A DNA stretch of 64,000 bases from Synechococcus sp. UW105 (GTDB taxonomy: Bacteria; Cyanobacteriota; Cyanobacteriia; PCC-6307; Cyanobiaceae), in the NCBI RefSeq assembly GCF_900473935.1, contig NZ_UCNN01000013.1, forward strand, positions 1 to 64,000, read 5' to 3'. A model generated the notes under the pieces. That model had not been told where the DNA came from and ran no database searches. It worked only from the letters and a program-made list of their open reading frames with translations. Below are positions 24,130 through 37,012 of the stretch, piece after piece (positions within the stretch are counted from its first letter, which is position 1; each line of letters begins with the position of its first letter). The position numbers and the translations under genes are program-made.

Positions 24130-25976
24130 ACTGGCAGCGATCATTGCGCCGTGGATTTCCCTACTTGTTGGCCTCAGCTCTCCTCATGGCACTGCAACAG
24201 TCACCGGTGGTGGAAACGGCCAACCTGCTGATCTATGACCTGGCCATCAGCTGGCGGCATCAAAACAACGAACAAGCAGCCGAAGACCTGCCATGGCCAA
24301 TCACCATCGTTGGGATCAACGAAGACGACCTCAAGGACTACGGCTGGCCCCTCGATGACAACCTCCTCTGCACCGCGTTGCAACGCCTTGATGGTCTTGG
24401 GGCGGCGGCCATCGGCCTGGATCTCTATCGGGATCAGGCCAAACCTTGCCTCCAGGAGGAGATCAAACGCAATCCCCGTCTGATCTCGATTCGCAATGAG
24501 GCCGCCAACATCGCCGCAATCCCGAGAGCCCCTGCGCAGCAACAAGCCTTCAACGATCTCCTCATGGATTCGGATCGGGTGGTCCGCCGCGATCTGATGC
24601 ATGTCGGCAAGCAAGAGGAGGCGATCCGCTCTCTTCCCCTCCGCCTCCTGGAAACGGCGCAGCAGATGCCCGGTCTGGATCAACGTCTCGAGCAAATGGC
24701 TGACCACCACTGGCTGACTGAGCAGTCAGGCGGCTATCAGAACAACGACACAGACGGCTACCAGACCATGCTTCCGATCTATCCCCCCGGCCGTTATCCC
24801 AGCCTGGCGCTGCGGGACGTGATGGAGAACACCGTTGAAGAAGACATGATCCGCGGCAGAGTCGTGCTGATCGGCTACGTGGCTCGTTCGCTGCGCGATC
24901 TGTTCGAAATCCCCCACAGCCGCTTCGACCACAGCTCACAGTTCTTTGAGGTGCCTGGCGTTGAGCTCCATGGCCAACGATTGGAGGCGCTGCAGCGTCT
25001 ACTGCAGAACCAAGCCCCACAGATCACTGCCGCCACAGGCTGGCAAAGGCTGATGCTGATGCTGGCGATGGGGGTTGTGGGAATTCTGATCGCCGAACGA
25101 CCGACACGGATCCGCCGCAGCGTTTTGCTGCTGTCAGCGACAGCAGCCCTGCTCAGCGCAGGCGTGTTTGTCTTGACACTGGAGGGCATCTGGATCGGAC
25201 TGACCATGCCCCTCTCTGGCCTGGTCCTGATCGGCGGCAGCGGCATCCTTGGACGCGGTGTACAGAGTCAACGCCATCAACAGGAAATGCGACGCCTACT
25301 CGGCCAGACCAGTTCACCTGCAGTGGCACAACAACTGTGGGATCACCGTGAAGATCTGATCAAAGACGGACGCTTTGAAGGACGTGAGCAATACGTCACG
25401 GTGCTCTTCACCGATACCTGCAACTTCACCGGTGTGAGCGAACAGCTCAGTCCATCAGCGCTCATGCAATGGCTCAACCGAGGCATCGGCATCAGCGTCA
25501 ATGCGGTCACCAGTCGCAGCGGCATGGTGAATAAATTCACCGGTGACGGCATGCTTGCAGTGTTCGGCGCACCCGTTTCAAACGGCATGGTGATCGATGC
25601 TGACCACGCCGTTGCCGCAGCCATCGACATCCAGCAGCGGATCACCGCCCTCAACACAGCCCTGAAAAAGGAAGGATGCCCATGCCTGCGGATGCGGATC
25701 GGCATCCATTCAGGCCCAGTGCTGACAGGCTCGCTCGGCAGCAGTGAGCGGCTGGAATATGCCGTGATCGGCGACACGGTGAACTGCGCTTCGCGCCTGG
25801 AGAGCCTTCAAAAAGAGCGGCAAGACGGCGTTGTGCGGGTGTTGCTCTCGGCCGAAACACACTCGCTTCTGCATGGTCTGCCTGATCAGACCAAAGCTGA
25901 GCCCTGGGGAGCCATCAGCGTCAAAGGCCGACAAGAACCACTCGAAGTGATTGAACTCAAAAGCACTGCACCGTAA
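24126..25976 (+). CDS. CHASE2-domain adenylate/guanylate cyclase (class III)
   Basis: 616 residues from ATG 24126, overlapping the channel stop. An N-terminal hydrophobic helix is followed by an extracytoplasmic CHASE2 sensor (about 30-300; TIVGINEDDLKDYGWP, RGRVVLIGYVA), then three transmembrane helices (about 310-380) and the catalytic domain. Metal-binding Asp430 (LFTDTCNF) and Asp474 (KFTGDGMLAVFG) are present, as are Asn553 and Arg557 (TVNCASRLE). Lys470 favours ATP over GTP, while the second purine-contact position is Ala546, so specificity is likely but not certain to be ATP. The product would be cAMP for nearby cNMP-binding proteins. It overlaps the convergent DUF928 gene by 20 bases. 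Confidence 0.92.
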   Translation: MNWQRSLRRGFPYLLASALLMALQQSPVVETANLLIYDLAISWRHQNNEQAAEDLPWPITIVGINEDDLKDYGWPLDDNLLCTALQRLDGLGAAAIGLDLYRDQAKPCLQEEIKRNPRLISIRNEAANIAAIPRAPAQQQAFNDLLMDSDRVVRRDLMHVGKQEEAIRSLPLRLLETAQQMPGLDQRLEQMADHHWLTEQSGGYQNNDTDGYQTMLPIYPPGRYPSLALRDVMENTVEEDMIRGRVVLIGYVARSLRDLFEIPHSRFDHSSQFFEVPGVELHGQRLEALQRLLQNQAPQITAATGWQRLMLMLAMGVVGILIAERPTRIRRSVLLLSATAALLSAGVFVLTLEGIWIGLTMPLSGLVLIGGSGILGRGVQSQRHQQEMRRLLGQTSSPAVAQQLWDHREDLIKDGRFEGREQYVTVLFTDTCNFTGVSEQLSPSALMQWLNRGIGISVNAVTSRSGMVNKFTGDGMLAVFGAPVSNGMVIDADHAVAAAIDIQQRITALNTALKKEGCPCLRMRIGIHSGPVLTGSLGSSERLEYAVIGDTVNCASRLESLQKERQDGVVRVLLSAETHSLLHGLPDQTKAEPWGAISVKGRQEPLEVIELKSTAP

Positions 25977-26601
25977 CGGTTTGGGGCCATGAAGCATCAA
26001 TCACCTCATCGCCAAAATTGAGAGCTGCCTGCAACCGAGACAAGGTTGTGGAACCTCCACAAGCGGATTGGAGAGCGGTTAAATATTGGCGAATGCTCTG
26101 ATCCTGCTGTTCCCCCTCCTGCACCAGCAAACTCAAGGCCGGTGGGGCAGATGCAGTAATGAAACCGAATTCATCATCACCACTGTCAGCGCCGCAGCGA
26201 TAGGACGACTCCCACAGCAATGGCCTCGAGGAAGCCGGGAGACTGATCAGAACTAAGCGGTTGACAGCAGCAGGCAGTTCCCGTTCAAGCACCGGAGGCG
26301 CAGCTGCATCGACGCTGCCGTCTGCACGAGCGGAACGCAGAGTCACCTCCAGGGGCTGGGGATCGGGCGACGGACCCTCCAGCAAAGCGATCAGAGACGA
26401 ATCGCCAGGAGCAAAGACACTGGAAGCAGGCACCAAATGCACAAGTGGCCGAGCTGCACACTCACCACGGGTACCTCCGCCGATTCGCCGTCCCGGAAAG
26501 GAGTTTCGGGATGCAGCTTGCAGCGCCGGCATCGAAGCGGCCACCATCACAATGCTCAGCAACGATGTGGCCAGAAGAGAGGAGGGATCAAAGCGTGCCA
26601 T
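25957..26601 (-). CDS. Exported DUF928 family protein
   Basis: 214 residues with a signal peptide (LLATSLLSIVMVAASMPALQ, cut near AAS), followed by the DUF928 hallmark RRIGGGTRGECA and LVHLVPASS. A cyanobacterial periplasmic family of unknown function, often near CHAT or TPS genes. The region upstream of its start holds a CRP-type palindrome (26682-26713), so it is the best candidate target of cAMP control here. Its 3' end overlaps the cyclase gene by 20 bases. Confidence 0.8.
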   Translation of the reverse strand: MARFDPSSLLATSLLSIVMVAASMPALQAASRNSFPGRRIGGGTRGECAARPLVHLVPASSVFAPGDSSLIALLEGPSPDPQPLEVTLRSARADGSVDAAAPPVLERELPAAVNRLVLISLPASSRPLLWESSYRCGADSGDDEFGFITASAPPALSLLVQEGEQQDQSIRQYLTALQSACGGSTTLSRLQAALNFGDEVIDASWPQTVTVQCF

Positions 26602-26681
26602 CGAAGACTGTGCTCCTGCACGGGGGGGTTGAGTGGCTCCAGCTTGACGCCCTCAATCAACAAAAGGCTTGAGGTAGGTCA

Positions 26682-26713
26682 CTGATTGCTGTGATCTCGA
26701 TCACAGCAATCAG
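26682..26713. promoter_or_regulatory. CRP-type operator: long perfect inverted repeat
   Basis: Two 15-base arms (CTGATTGCTGTGATC and its complement) flank a 2-base centre. The core TGTGATCTCGATCACA fits TGTGA-N6-TCACA, the site of cAMP-CRP and of cyanobacterial SyCRP1. It sits about 95 bases upstream of the DUF928 start and 15 bases after the stop of the CHAT gene. No T-run follows on either strand, so a terminator is less likely, although the RNA could form a hairpin. Confidence 0.7.
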
Positions 26714-26727
26714 GCCATCAGCTCAAT

Positions 26728-30717
<3,990 letters not shown>

Positions 30718-30773
30718 TTGATTCGCCCTCAGCACCTACAGGCAGCGCTTGTGTTGCTGCATGAGAACGCTAG

Positions 30774-32528
30774 ATGAATTTTTCTCAGACAACTTTAAAG
30801 TTTGCGCGAGTAACAAGCGCCGAATCAATGCTGCTTCTGCTGGCGCAACTGGTGGCCCCTCCACTGCAACCAGGTCCCGCCAGAGTGCCCGATCCGGCCC
30901 CCCACGAACGACCACGCCAGAGCACACCAGATAGCAGCACTGATGACGAAGGGATCACCATCAGCCCAGATGCGATGCCGCAGGGCCAAGAGGAGGTGGT
31001 TCCGCCAGAAGCAAGCTCGGGTTCACTGACCTCTCCCTTACCTCTGATCAATGGCGAGACTCCCTACACCTCCACTGAACTGAATCAACTGCTGCGGGAG
31101 TGCAGTCAATCGGCCAGTGCCAACGACCAGCTCAAACGCTGCGCAGAAAGCCTGACTGGAGGGCTCCAACAAGACGGCTATGTGAATTCGCGGGTGTACA
31201 TCGAGCGCGAGCCTGCCCCCGGACAACTGACGGTGGTGATGGGCCGTCTGGTCGAATTGCAGATCAACAGCGACGACCAACGCCTCGAGCAAAGAGTGCG
31301 TCGGCGTCTCAGCAACTTGGTAGGCCAAACCCTCCACCTGCCCAGCCTTCAACGCCAGCTGCGTCAGTTGAAGCAACGCTCTGTTGTCAGCAGTGTCTCA
31401 GGCAGCCTCGGCAAACTGGGTAGCGACCCCACCCAGGCGGTGCTCACCCTCACCGTCACCCCCGCCAGCCATCCCTGGCGTGGCGATCTGAGCCTGCGCA
31501 ACGATGGCAACGCCGGCAGCGGTGAATGGCGAGCGCTAGCCGTGCTCCAGAAGCCGGAACTACTCGGGGAAGGAGACCTGCTGCAGATTTACGGCGAACT
31601 GAATGCTGATGGTGATCCAGAACTAGGGGCGAGCATCGGCTCCCTCAGCTACACCATCCCTTTGGGGGAGTCCGTCAGTCTCACCGGATCCTTCGGAGCC
31701 AGTCGCCGCAATCTCGTGGAGGCCCGTCAACCCGCCCACGGGCTCAGCTTCCGTCAATACCAGGGTCTGGCACAACTGCAATGGACCTTCGCCGATTCTG
31801 GGGATCAAACCTGGTATGCCCTGGCCGGACTCAGTGCCAACCGCAACGACAGCTACCTCGATGGCCAGTCCTTTCCCCTGATCATCGGTGGCGGCCCGGA
31901 CGGTGACCTGAGCACGGGCTATCTACGCATCGGCCTCGGCCATGCGGGCAGCAACGCCAACCTCGGTTGGTCAGGTCAGATCTATGGGCTACAAGGCATC
32001 GCCGGCTTCAGCAGTTCGGAAGAGCTGCATGAGCTCTCCTTTTATGGCGTCACCCCGGGTGAATCACGCGCACTGGGAGGAATCGTCTCCGCTGGCTGGC
32101 GGATTGATCCCAAGCTGCAGCTCAATGTGCGCGCCGCTGGCCAGGTGGCCTTCAACGAACTCACCAGCGACATGGGTTTTGCCCTCGGCAGTGATGTGGG
32201 CCTGAAAGGCTTACCCGGAACACTGATCAGCGGAGACAATGGCTGGCTCAGCACCGGCGAGCTGAACTGGACCTTCTGGCAGCAGAACGACAATGCCCTG
32301 CAGCTGGTGCCATTTATCGGTGTGGGGGGGATCCAGACCACCCGGGCCAAGGTGAGCATCCACGACACGATCGGGACAGGGGGCATCCTGCTGCGTTGGC
32401 TGCATGGGCAGCACTGGTCTGTGGAGCTTGGATGGAACGACCAGTTCCACGCCGACAACAACGCAGGCTTCTGGAAAGACTGGCTACTTGGCAGTGGCGC
32501 CTATGGCAAGGTCCGCTACCGCTTCTGA
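30774..32528 (+). CDS. Two-partner secretion outer-membrane transporter (TpsB, ShlB/FhaC family)
   Basis: 584 residues. The N-terminal region is Pro/Ser-rich, then come POTRA-like segments (about 90-240; LQQDGYVNSRVYIE, VGQTLHLPSLQRQLRQLKQR). A 16-strand-type beta-barrel follows, ending in the outer-membrane signature KVRYRF with a terminal Phe. It recognises the TPS domain of the divergent TpsA-CHAT protein and moves it across the outer membrane. The signal peptide is not textbook (hydrophobic stretch MLLLLAQLVAP about residues 19-29), so Met at about residue 19 could be the true start. Ends 8 bases before the convergent CRP gene. Confidence 0.88.
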   Translation: MNFSQTTLKFARVTSAESMLLLLAQLVAPPLQPGPARVPDPAPHERPRQSTPDSSTDDEGITISPDAMPQGQEEVVPPEASSGSLTSPLPLINGETPYTSTELNQLLRECSQSASANDQLKRCAESLTGGLQQDGYVNSRVYIEREPAPGQLTVVMGRLVELQINSDDQRLEQRVRRRLSNLVGQTLHLPSLQRQLRQLKQRSVVSSVSGSLGKLGSDPTQAVLTLTVTPASHPWRGDLSLRNDGNAGSGEWRALAVLQKPELLGEGDLLQIYGELNADGDPELGASIGSLSYTIPLGESVSLTGSFGASRRNLVEARQPAHGLSFRQYQGLAQLQWTFADSGDQTWYALAGLSANRNDSYLDGQSFPLIIGGGPDGDLSTGYLRIGLGHAGSNANLGWSGQIYGLQGIAGFSSSEELHELSFYGVTPGESRALGGIVSAGWRIDPKLQLNVRAAGQVAFNELTSDMGFALGSDVGLKGLPGTLISGDNGWLSTGELNWTFWQQNDNALQLVPFIGVGGIQTTRAKVSIHDTIGTGGILLRWLHGQHWSVELGWNDQFHADNNAGFWKDWLLGSGAYGKVRYRF

Positions 32529-32535
32529 GCCTGAG

Positions 32536-33225
32536 TCAAAGCAGCAACCCGCGCTTCTCCAAGGGCTGTAGGTCGGCCAGGCGTAGGCGACCGGACTCCT
32601 CACTCACGGTTCCGCGGCTGCGCAGCTTGCTCAGGGTGCGAGAGGCGGTTTCCCGAGCCAGGCCGGCAATCAGAGCAATTTCCAGCTGCGCCAGATCAGG
32701 AATCGGCGCTTGAGGATCGTTATCCGCAGAACTCTTGCGTGCCAGATAGGCCAGCGCATCCAGCAGCCGGGTGGTCGCATCGGCTGTCTGGAGAGCAAAA
32801 CGTCGGTTGAGATCCCGCAGCCTGGAGGCTTCCAGCTTGGCGAGAGCCAGCGCAAAACCAGCCTGCTTATCAAGCAAAGCTGCAAAAGGGGGAACTCTCA
32901 ACTTCACCAGCCGAAGCGGTGTGAGCGCCACCACATCAGCCGAACGGGCATCACCATCGAGCGCTGCCATCTCGCCAAACACGTCTCCGGCACCCAGGAG
33001 CGACATCACCACTTCATCACCATCGGAGGTGTAGGTGCGCACCTTCGCCAAGCCATCACAAAGCAGAAAAAGCGACTCTCCCCAGTCCTGTTCCATCACG
33101 ATCACCTGATCGGCCTGATGGGAGGATTCCCTGTGTCGATCAAGGATCTGATCAAGCTGATCGGGCTCCAAGCTTTCAAACAGGGAGATGGCCTGCAGAT
33201 CGTCGCGGCTAAGCATGGTCGTCAT
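32536..33225 (-). CDS. CRP/FNR-family transcriptional regulator, CRP-like
   Basis: 229 residues. The cNMP-binding domain has Glu85 (FGEMAAL) and Arg94-Ser95 (DARSADV), the residues that hold the cAMP ribose phosphate in CRP. The C-terminal helix-turn-helix has ARETASRTLSKL, in which Arg191, Glu192 and Arg196 match the TGTGA-reading residues of CRP. It is therefore predicted to bind TGTGA-N6-TCACA, a site found at 26682-26713. Co-transcribed with the DUF3307 gene upstream (overlap of four bases). Cyanobacterial relatives include SyCRP1. It could alternatively be an apo-active FNR-like factor, but no Cys cluster is seen. Confidence 0.88.
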   Translation of the reverse strand: MTTMLSRDDLQAISLFESLEPDQLDQILDRHRESSHQADQVIVMEQDWGESLFLLCDGLAKVRTYTSDGDEVVMSLLGAGDVFGEMAALDGDARSADVVALTPLRLVKLRVPPFAALLDKQAGFALALAKLEASRLRDLNRRFALQTADATTRLLDALAYLARKSSADNDPQAPIPDLAQLEIALIAGLARETASRTLSKLRSRGTVSEESGRLRLADLQPLEKRGLLL

Positions 33226-33518
33226 GTTTGGATCGAAACCATCAGGACCACCCAGAGCAGCTTGCAGGCGAGGTGAAGACCCTGATCAAGAGCGAGGGAA
33301 AAACGAAATCTCCCCTTGCACCAATCGATGATCGCGTGCAGAACCATTTCCGCCAACCCAAGAACCGCAACTCCTGTGAGTAGTGCAACCGCTAGCCCAT
33401 GGGTTGCGGCATGGGCAGTGAGCCACCAGCGCCAGTTCAGGGTGACGTCACCACCGGCAATCTTTTCGCGAGCCATGCGATCGGTCTGCAGCACAAAGTC
33501 GCAGACGAAGTGGCCCAT
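33222..33518 (-). CDS. DUF3307 membrane protein
   Basis: 98 residues with the DUF3307 signature GHFVCDFVLQTDRMAREK and hydrophobic helices (AVALLTGVAVLGLAEMVLHA, LLWVVLMVSI). Function unknown. The only ATG is 33518, but the frame extends upstream as IAALNLLILLG, the hydrophobic lead-in expected in this family, with no ATG, GTG or TTG before an in-frame stop. The protein may start at a non-standard codon or be slightly truncated. It overlaps the CRP gene by ATGA. Confidence 0.7.
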   Translation of the reverse strand: MGHFVCDFVLQTDRMAREKIAGGDVTLNWRWWLTAHAATHGLAVALLTGVAVLGLAEMVLHAIIDWCKGRFRFSLALDQGLHLACKLLWVVLMVSIQT

Positions 33519-33651
33519 ACCCAGAAGGATCAGCAGGTTGAGTGCTGCGATGACGTTCGCCTCAACACCTCGACTTCAATGACGCTAGGTCAGTTCTTGC
33601 GGCCTGGATCAGCAATGTCGCCCAGCATGGGAAGGGACCGCACACCCAACC

Positions 33652-34230
33652 ATGGGGGGCATTGAGCCACAACTCGAAGAGATCCGCGCCCGGCTGAGGC
33701 AACTGCTGAGCACGCACCACAGCCAGCTGCAACCGGAAACTCACACCCACGCAACAGACGACATTGTGATCAAACAAGGAGCACCCGCCGAACGGGTGTT
33801 TCTTGTGAGCAGTGGCGTGCTGGCGGTGGAGCACATCGAAGCAGGCAAACCAGCGCGCGTGCTCGCTCTGGTTCGAGAGGGCGACATCCTTGGAGAAATG
33901 GGATTATTCGGCGACAACCGTTACAGCGCTCAAGTCCGGGTTGAGGAGGGTCCCGCCAGCCTGCTGGCAGCCCGCAGTGACGACCTGCTCCAGGCTCTGT
34001 TGTTCGATACGGAATTGGTGCTGGAAATGCTGGCCCTCAGCGGGGCGCGCTGTCGCCAGGCCAACCACAACCAGGCCCTGCTACTCGATGCCATTCAGGC
34101 CCTGAGCACCAACGACAGTGCCGAACTGCAACGCTGCTGCTGCATCCTGGGCGAAAGCTCCGGCAGCCTGGCCAGCGCCGCCAAGCAGTTGGAGCTGATC
34201 CAGCAAAGGACGATGACACCGCAGCCCTGA
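33652..34230 (+). CDS. Cyclic nucleotide-binding domain protein
   Basis: 192 residues with one cNMP-binding domain (about 35-145). GDILGEMGLFGDNRYSAQV keeps the Glu and an Arg-x-Ser variant. No DNA-binding helix-turn-helix is visible in the C-terminal 45 residues, which carry a Cys-Cys-Cys run (QRCCCILGE). It might be a stand-alone cAMP sensor. It is divergent from the DUF3307-CRP pair and convergent with alaS. Confidence 0.75.
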   Translation: MGGIEPQLEEIRARLRQLLSTHHSQLQPETHTHATDDIVIKQGAPAERVFLVSSGVLAVEHIEAGKPARVLALVREGDILGEMGLFGDNRYSAQVRVEEGPASLLAARSDDLLQALLFDTELVLEMLALSGARCRQANHNQALLLDAIQALSTNDSAELQRCCCILGESSGSLASAAKQLELIQQRTMTPQP

Positions 34231-34258
34231 TGACAAGGCCTGCAGCAGACCAGCCACG

Positions 34259-34287
34259 AACAGACGGTGTCCGATGGGTCGTCTGTT
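34259..34287. other. Inverted repeat between convergent cNMP and alaS genes
   Basis: An 8-bp stem (AACAGACG / CGTCTGTT) with a 13-base loop lies in the 68-base gap between two converging stops. There is no T-run on either side, so it is a weak bidirectional terminator at best. Confidence 0.35.
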
Positions 34288-34298
34288 GCCATCCAGAT

Positions 34299-36977
34299 TC
34301 AGGTCAACGCCGTGGTCAGTTGCTCCCGGGCTGCCTCAAGGGCCCCATCCAAGGCCGCCCCGTCGCGACCACCGGCCTGGGCCAGGTTCGGGCGACCGCC
34401 GCCGCCACCGCCGCATTGCTTGGCAATCGCTCCGATGAACTTGCCGGCCTGCTGCCCCTTCGCGATCACCACCTTGCCGAAGGCAGCCACCAAAATGACC
34501 TTGCCAAGATCAGCCGGATCGGGGAGGCCACCGATCACCACCGCAGCACCATCCCCCAACTGATCCGCCAAGCTTTGGGCCGCCCCTTGCAGGCCGGTGC
34601 CATCGACCCCATCCAGCCGCTCCACAAGGAGCTGGGCATCTCCAACAGCCACCGCTTGCGCAGCTAGAGCAGCGGATTTGGCCACCGCAAGCTCTGCTTG
34701 AGCAGAGGCGAGCGCTTTAGCGGTGGTTTTGAGCTCCTCCTGAAGCGCTGTCACCCGCTCAACGATCTCGCCGGGTTGCGCCTTGAACCGATCCCCTAGC
34801 TGCTTCACCACCGCATCCCGCTCATTCAGGTAAGCGAGTACGGCAGCTCCGGCCACTGCTTCAATCCGGCGGATCCCTGCAGCCACACCGCTCTCGGCCA
34901 CGATCTTGAACAGACCGATTTCTGCGGTATTCGCCACATGGGTGCCGCCGCAAAGCTCCATCGAGACTCCGGGAACATTCACCACGCGAACCACATCGGC
35001 GTACTTCTCACCAAACATGGCCACGGCCCCAGCCGCCTTGGCCCGCTCAATGGCCATCTCCTCTACCTGCAACGCATGGGCCTCGCTGATCCAGCCATTG
35101 ATCAGCGCTTCAATCTGCTCAAGCTCCGCTGGCTTCACTGCTCGAGGACAGTGGAAATCGAAGCGAAGACGCTCAAAATCCACCAGCGAACCGGCTTGAC
35201 CGATGCCGGGGTCGACGACTTGCTTGAGAGCCGCTTGAAGCAGATGGGTGGCGGTGTGATTGGCCTGCGCACGGCGACGACAGGCACGATCCACCTGACC
35301 ATGCACCACGTCACCAATCGCAAGGGTGCCCCTGGCCACCCGTCCGCTGTGGACAAACACACTGCGATTGCGACTGACGCCATCGATCTCAACGATCAGG
35401 CCATTGCCATCTGGGCCATCGCCCACCAGCACACCGCGATCACCAACTTGACCGCCGCCCTCGCCATAAAAGGGGGTGGTATCAAGCACCAGCTGCACAG
35501 CATCACCAGCAGCGGCCTTCTGAGCCGGAGCTCCGTTCACCACCAGCGCCTGCACGCTGCTGCTCTGCTCCAGTAGCTCATAGCCCTGGAACGTCGTGGC
35601 CTCCAGCTCGGCGGCCACCTGATCAATGGCGTCCTGCAAGGTGAGGTCGATACTCACCGCGGCGGATTTTGCACGCTGGCGCTGCTCCTCCATCGCCGTT
35701 TCAAATCCGGCCAGATCAACCTCCAGCCCATGCTCCTCGGCGATCTCCTGCGTGAGCTCGAGCGGAAAGCCGTAGGTGTCGTAGAGCTCAAAGGCCTGTG
35801 CCCCTTTGATCTGGCTGGGATGAGCAGCGATCAGCTCCGCCAGCAGCTTCTCCCCTCGCTCCAAGGTTTCAAGGAAACGGGCCTCTTCTCTCTGCAACTC
35901 GGCAAGGATCACATCCCGACGCTCCACGAGCTGGGGATAGGCCTCCTGCATCAAGGCGATCGAGGCTTCCCCCATCGTGGTCAGGAAAGGCTTGCCAATG
36001 CCGACCAAGCGGCCATGGCGCACCACCCGACGGAGCAGCCGCCGCAGGATGTAGCCGCGACCGAGATTACTGGCGGTGACTCCATCACAGATCAACTGCA
36101 CCACAGAACGGCTGTGGTCACCGATCACCTTCAAAGAGGTTTGCCCCTTCCCATCAAGCGCCGTGTAATCAACCCCGGCTAAATCTGCAGCCGTTTCAAT
36201 CAGGGGATAGATCAGATCCGTTTCGTAGTTGTTCGGCACGCCCTGAAGGATCTGGGCCATGCGCTCCAGGCCCATGCCAGTGTCGATGTTGCGATTCGCC
36301 AGCGGCGTGAGCGTTCCCTCAGCGTCGCGGTTGTATTGCATAAACACGAGGTTGTAGAACTCGATGAAACGGTCGTCGTCCTCCAGGTCGATGCCGTCAT
36401 CACCCAATTCGGGATTGAAGTCGTAATACATCTCCGAACATGGTCCACAGGGCCCGGTTGGACCGGAAGCCCAGAAGTTGTCGGCTTCATCCATGCGGAT
36501 GATCCGCTTCGGACTGACACCGACCACATCCCGCCAGATCACCTCTGCCTCATCGTCTTCACGGAAGACACTGACCACCAGATTGCTCGGATCAAGACCG
36601 AAGACACCGGTACTCAGCTCCCACGCCCACTGGATCGCCTGCTCCTTGAAATAATCGCCAAAGGAGAAGTTCCCGAGCATCTCGAAAAACGTGTGATGGC
36701 GTGCGGTTCGCCCCACGTTTTCAATGTCATTGGTGCGGATGCACTTCTGACTGCTCGTGGCACAAGGGGCAGGTCGCTCCTGCTGGCCGAGAAAAATCGG
36801 CTTGAACGGCAGCATGCCCGCAATGGTGAGCAGCACCGTTGGGTCCTCAGGCACCAAAGAGGCACTGGGCATCCGCTTGTGACCCCGCTGCTCAAAGAAA
36901 TCGAGAAACGCCGCTCGAATCTCGGCACCGCTGCGGGGACGCGCTGCACCAGAGCGCGACGATCGTGCAACAGCCAT
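34299..36977 (-). CDS. alaS: Alanyl-tRNA synthetase
   Basis: 892 residues, full length. Catalytic class II domain at the N-terminus (GAEIRAAFLDFFEQRGHKRM, FKPIFLGQ, RHHTFFEMLGNFSFGDYFK), tRNA-recognition region, editing domain with the zinc-type motif HxxxH (NHTATHLLQ) and CGGTHV, and a C-terminal Gly-rich C-Ala domain (QCGGGGGGRPNLAQAGG). It charges tRNA(Ala) in the cytoplasm and clears mischarged Ser or Gly. It is divergent from the small membrane protein gene, with 35 bases between starts. Confidence 0.98.
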   Translation of the reverse strand: MAVARSSRSGAARPRSGAEIRAAFLDFFEQRGHKRMPSASLVPEDPTVLLTIAGMLPFKPIFLGQQERPAPCATSSQKCIRTNDIENVGRTARHHTFFEMLGNFSFGDYFKEQAIQWAWELSTGVFGLDPSNLVVSVFREDDEAEVIWRDVVGVSPKRIIRMDEADNFWASGPTGPCGPCSEMYYDFNPELGDDGIDLEDDDRFIEFYNLVFMQYNRDAEGTLTPLANRNIDTGMGLERMAQILQGVPNNYETDLIYPLIETAADLAGVDYTALDGKGQTSLKVIGDHSRSVVQLICDGVTASNLGRGYILRRLLRRVVRHGRLVGIGKPFLTTMGEASIALMQEAYPQLVERRDVILAELQREEARFLETLERGEKLLAELIAAHPSQIKGAQAFELYDTYGFPLELTQEIAEEHGLEVDLAGFETAMEEQRQRAKSAAVSIDLTLQDAIDQVAAELEATTFQGYELLEQSSSVQALVVNGAPAQKAAAGDAVQLVLDTTPFYGEGGGQVGDRGVLVGDGPDGNGLIVEIDGVSRNRSVFVHSGRVARGTLAIGDVVHGQVDRACRRRAQANHTATHLLQAALKQVVDPGIGQAGSLVDFERLRFDFHCPRAVKPAELEQIEALINGWISEAHALQVEEMAIERAKAAGAVAMFGEKYADVVRVVNVPGVSMELCGGTHVANTAEIGLFKIVAESGVAAGIRRIEAVAGAAVLAYLNERDAVVKQLGDRFKAQPGEIVERVTALQEELKTTAKALASAQAELAVAKSAALAAQAVAVGDAQLLVERLDGVDGTGLQGAAQSLADQLGDGAAVVIGGLPDPADLGKVILVAAFGKVVIAKGQQAGKFIGAIAKQCGGGGGGRPNLAQAGGRDGAALDGALEAAREQLTTALT

Positions 36978-37012
36978 GGCGAATTCAGGCAGGAAAGTCG
37001 GGTCCAGCAGCC

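Noticed and set aside
26682..26713. Reading the long palindrome simply as a terminator of the CHAT gene
   Set aside because: The centre is only two bases and no T-run follows in either direction, while the core matches a CRP site.
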